This document shows, in pieces, positions 63,822-64,000 of a stretch of 64,000 nucleotides of DNA. Each line of letters begins with the position of its first letter. Positions within the stretch are counted from its first letter, which is position 1. The translations under genes were made by a program, and so were the position numbers. Below the pieces are notes generated by a model, which saw nothing but the letters and a program-made list of their open reading frames with translations, was not told the DNA's origin and ran no database searches. The DNA is from Tateyamaria omphalii. GTDB taxonomy: Bacteria > Pseudomonadota > Alphaproteobacteria > Rhodobacterales > Rhodobacteraceae. The stretch is taken from positions 248,001 through 312,000 of the forward strand of contig NZ_JAHVHT010000001.1 of the NCBI RefSeq assembly GCF_019802125.1, written 5' to 3'.

Positions 63822-64000
63822 ATGCGTCTGATCCTGCTTACCTGCCTCACCATGATAGCCTTTGCGGCCAACTCTGTTTTGAACCGTATGGCGGTGGACG
63901 GCGGCGGCATAGATCCATCGAGCTTTGCCATGATCCGGGTGCTGGCGGGGGCGGTGGCCTTGGGCATGATCCTGACGGTGCGGGGTGGCGGGCTGCCGTT
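63822..64000 (+). CDS. EamA/DMT-family transporter, N-terminal part (runs off window)
   Basis: The first 59 residues start MRLILLTCLTMIAFAANS and contain two membrane helices with NRMAVDGGGIDPSSFAMIRV, the EamA TM1-TM2 signature. The gene continues past 64000. It is divergent from ABM-marR with a shared palindrome, which suggests a MarR-controlled efflux gene. Confidence 0.85.
   Translation, partial: MRLILLTCLTMIAFAANSVLNRMAVDGGGIDPSSFAMIRVLAGAVALGMILTVRGGGLP

Overview
This is a high-GC alphaproteobacterial chromosome segment, most likely from a marine member of the Rhodobacterales (roseobacter group). The signs are an F1 ATP synthase operon (delta-alpha-gamma-beta-epsilon) with no Fo genes beside it, polyhydroxybutyrate genes phaA and phaB, ETF-QO, DUF2125 and DUF2161 proteins, a Hint-domain and an RTX-type secreted protein, a TIGR01459 HAD hydrolase, and groESL under a CIRCE operator. 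It is gene-dense and mostly core genome. I see no insertion sequence, integrase, CRISPR array, rRNA or tRNA.

Layout. 1-4.1 kb: end of a CheB-type methylesterase, a membrane protein, greA, two poorly known ORFs, and a VOC protein divergent from soxR across a SoxR operator. 4.7-13.5 kb: ETF-QO, a TPR lipid-style periplasmic protein, ispE, polyprenyl diphosphate synthase, DUF2007, a TrmN6-like methyltransferase, a DUF465 protein, an EamA exporter with a LysR regulator, and a 39-aa small protein. 13.6-18.1 kb: phaB, phaA, an EAL phosphodiesterase, tag and rpsD. 18.2-23.1 kb: accessory-looking genes (orphan contractile-tail tube protein, DUF2867, Hint protein, XRE/MmyB regulator with a membrane partner, an endonuclease/exonuclease/phosphatase). 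23.2-27.6 kb: hisC-tyrA-extensin, DUF2125 and a ChaC-type cyclotransferase. 27.7-32.4 kb: a MotA/ExbB-like and MotB/OmpA-like pair with a very long coiled coil, then an M23 peptidase coupled to clpA. 34.9-38 kb: gloB, a methyltransferase and an RTX-type protein. 38.4-43.8 kb: atpHAGDC and an H-type lectin. 44-47.3 kb: an odd carbamoyltransferase paralogue and an amino-acid ABC transporter. 47.4-56.8 kb: prs, an isomerase/hydrolase pair, YcgN, ribF, MaoC dehydratase, HAD hydrolase, crotonase, ppaC and DUF2161. 56.9-64 kb: TraB/GumN protein, groESL, an ABC exporter, a small ATPase, and an ABM-marR operon divergent from a truncated EamA gene.

Most distinctive observations. (1) Two ~165-bp intergenic elements (9001-9168 and 22932-23096) share motif order and spacing. 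Their base-paired arms differ in sequence but keep pairing. In each, one central strand can pair with either of two identical partners, which looks like an undescribed structured RNA or cruciform element. (2) The MotA/MotB-like pair has a periplasmic coiled coil of roughly 600 residues containing four exact 28-residue repeats. (3) A REP-like palindrome family occurs at three loci, twice as a dimer with 42-43 bp spacing. (4) Two phased direct-repeat clusters occur: an 11-bp-period GTGCAC array and 21-bp-spaced GCAGTTT pairs. (5) A crotonase gene has its conserved N-terminus readable upstream but out of frame with the only plausible start.

Regulation visible in the sequence includes a SoxR box, MarR, XRE and LysR-region palindromes, CIRCE, two TTAA-N7-TTAA (CtrA-like) sites, promoters for rpsD, groES and the VOC gene, and several intrinsic terminators.
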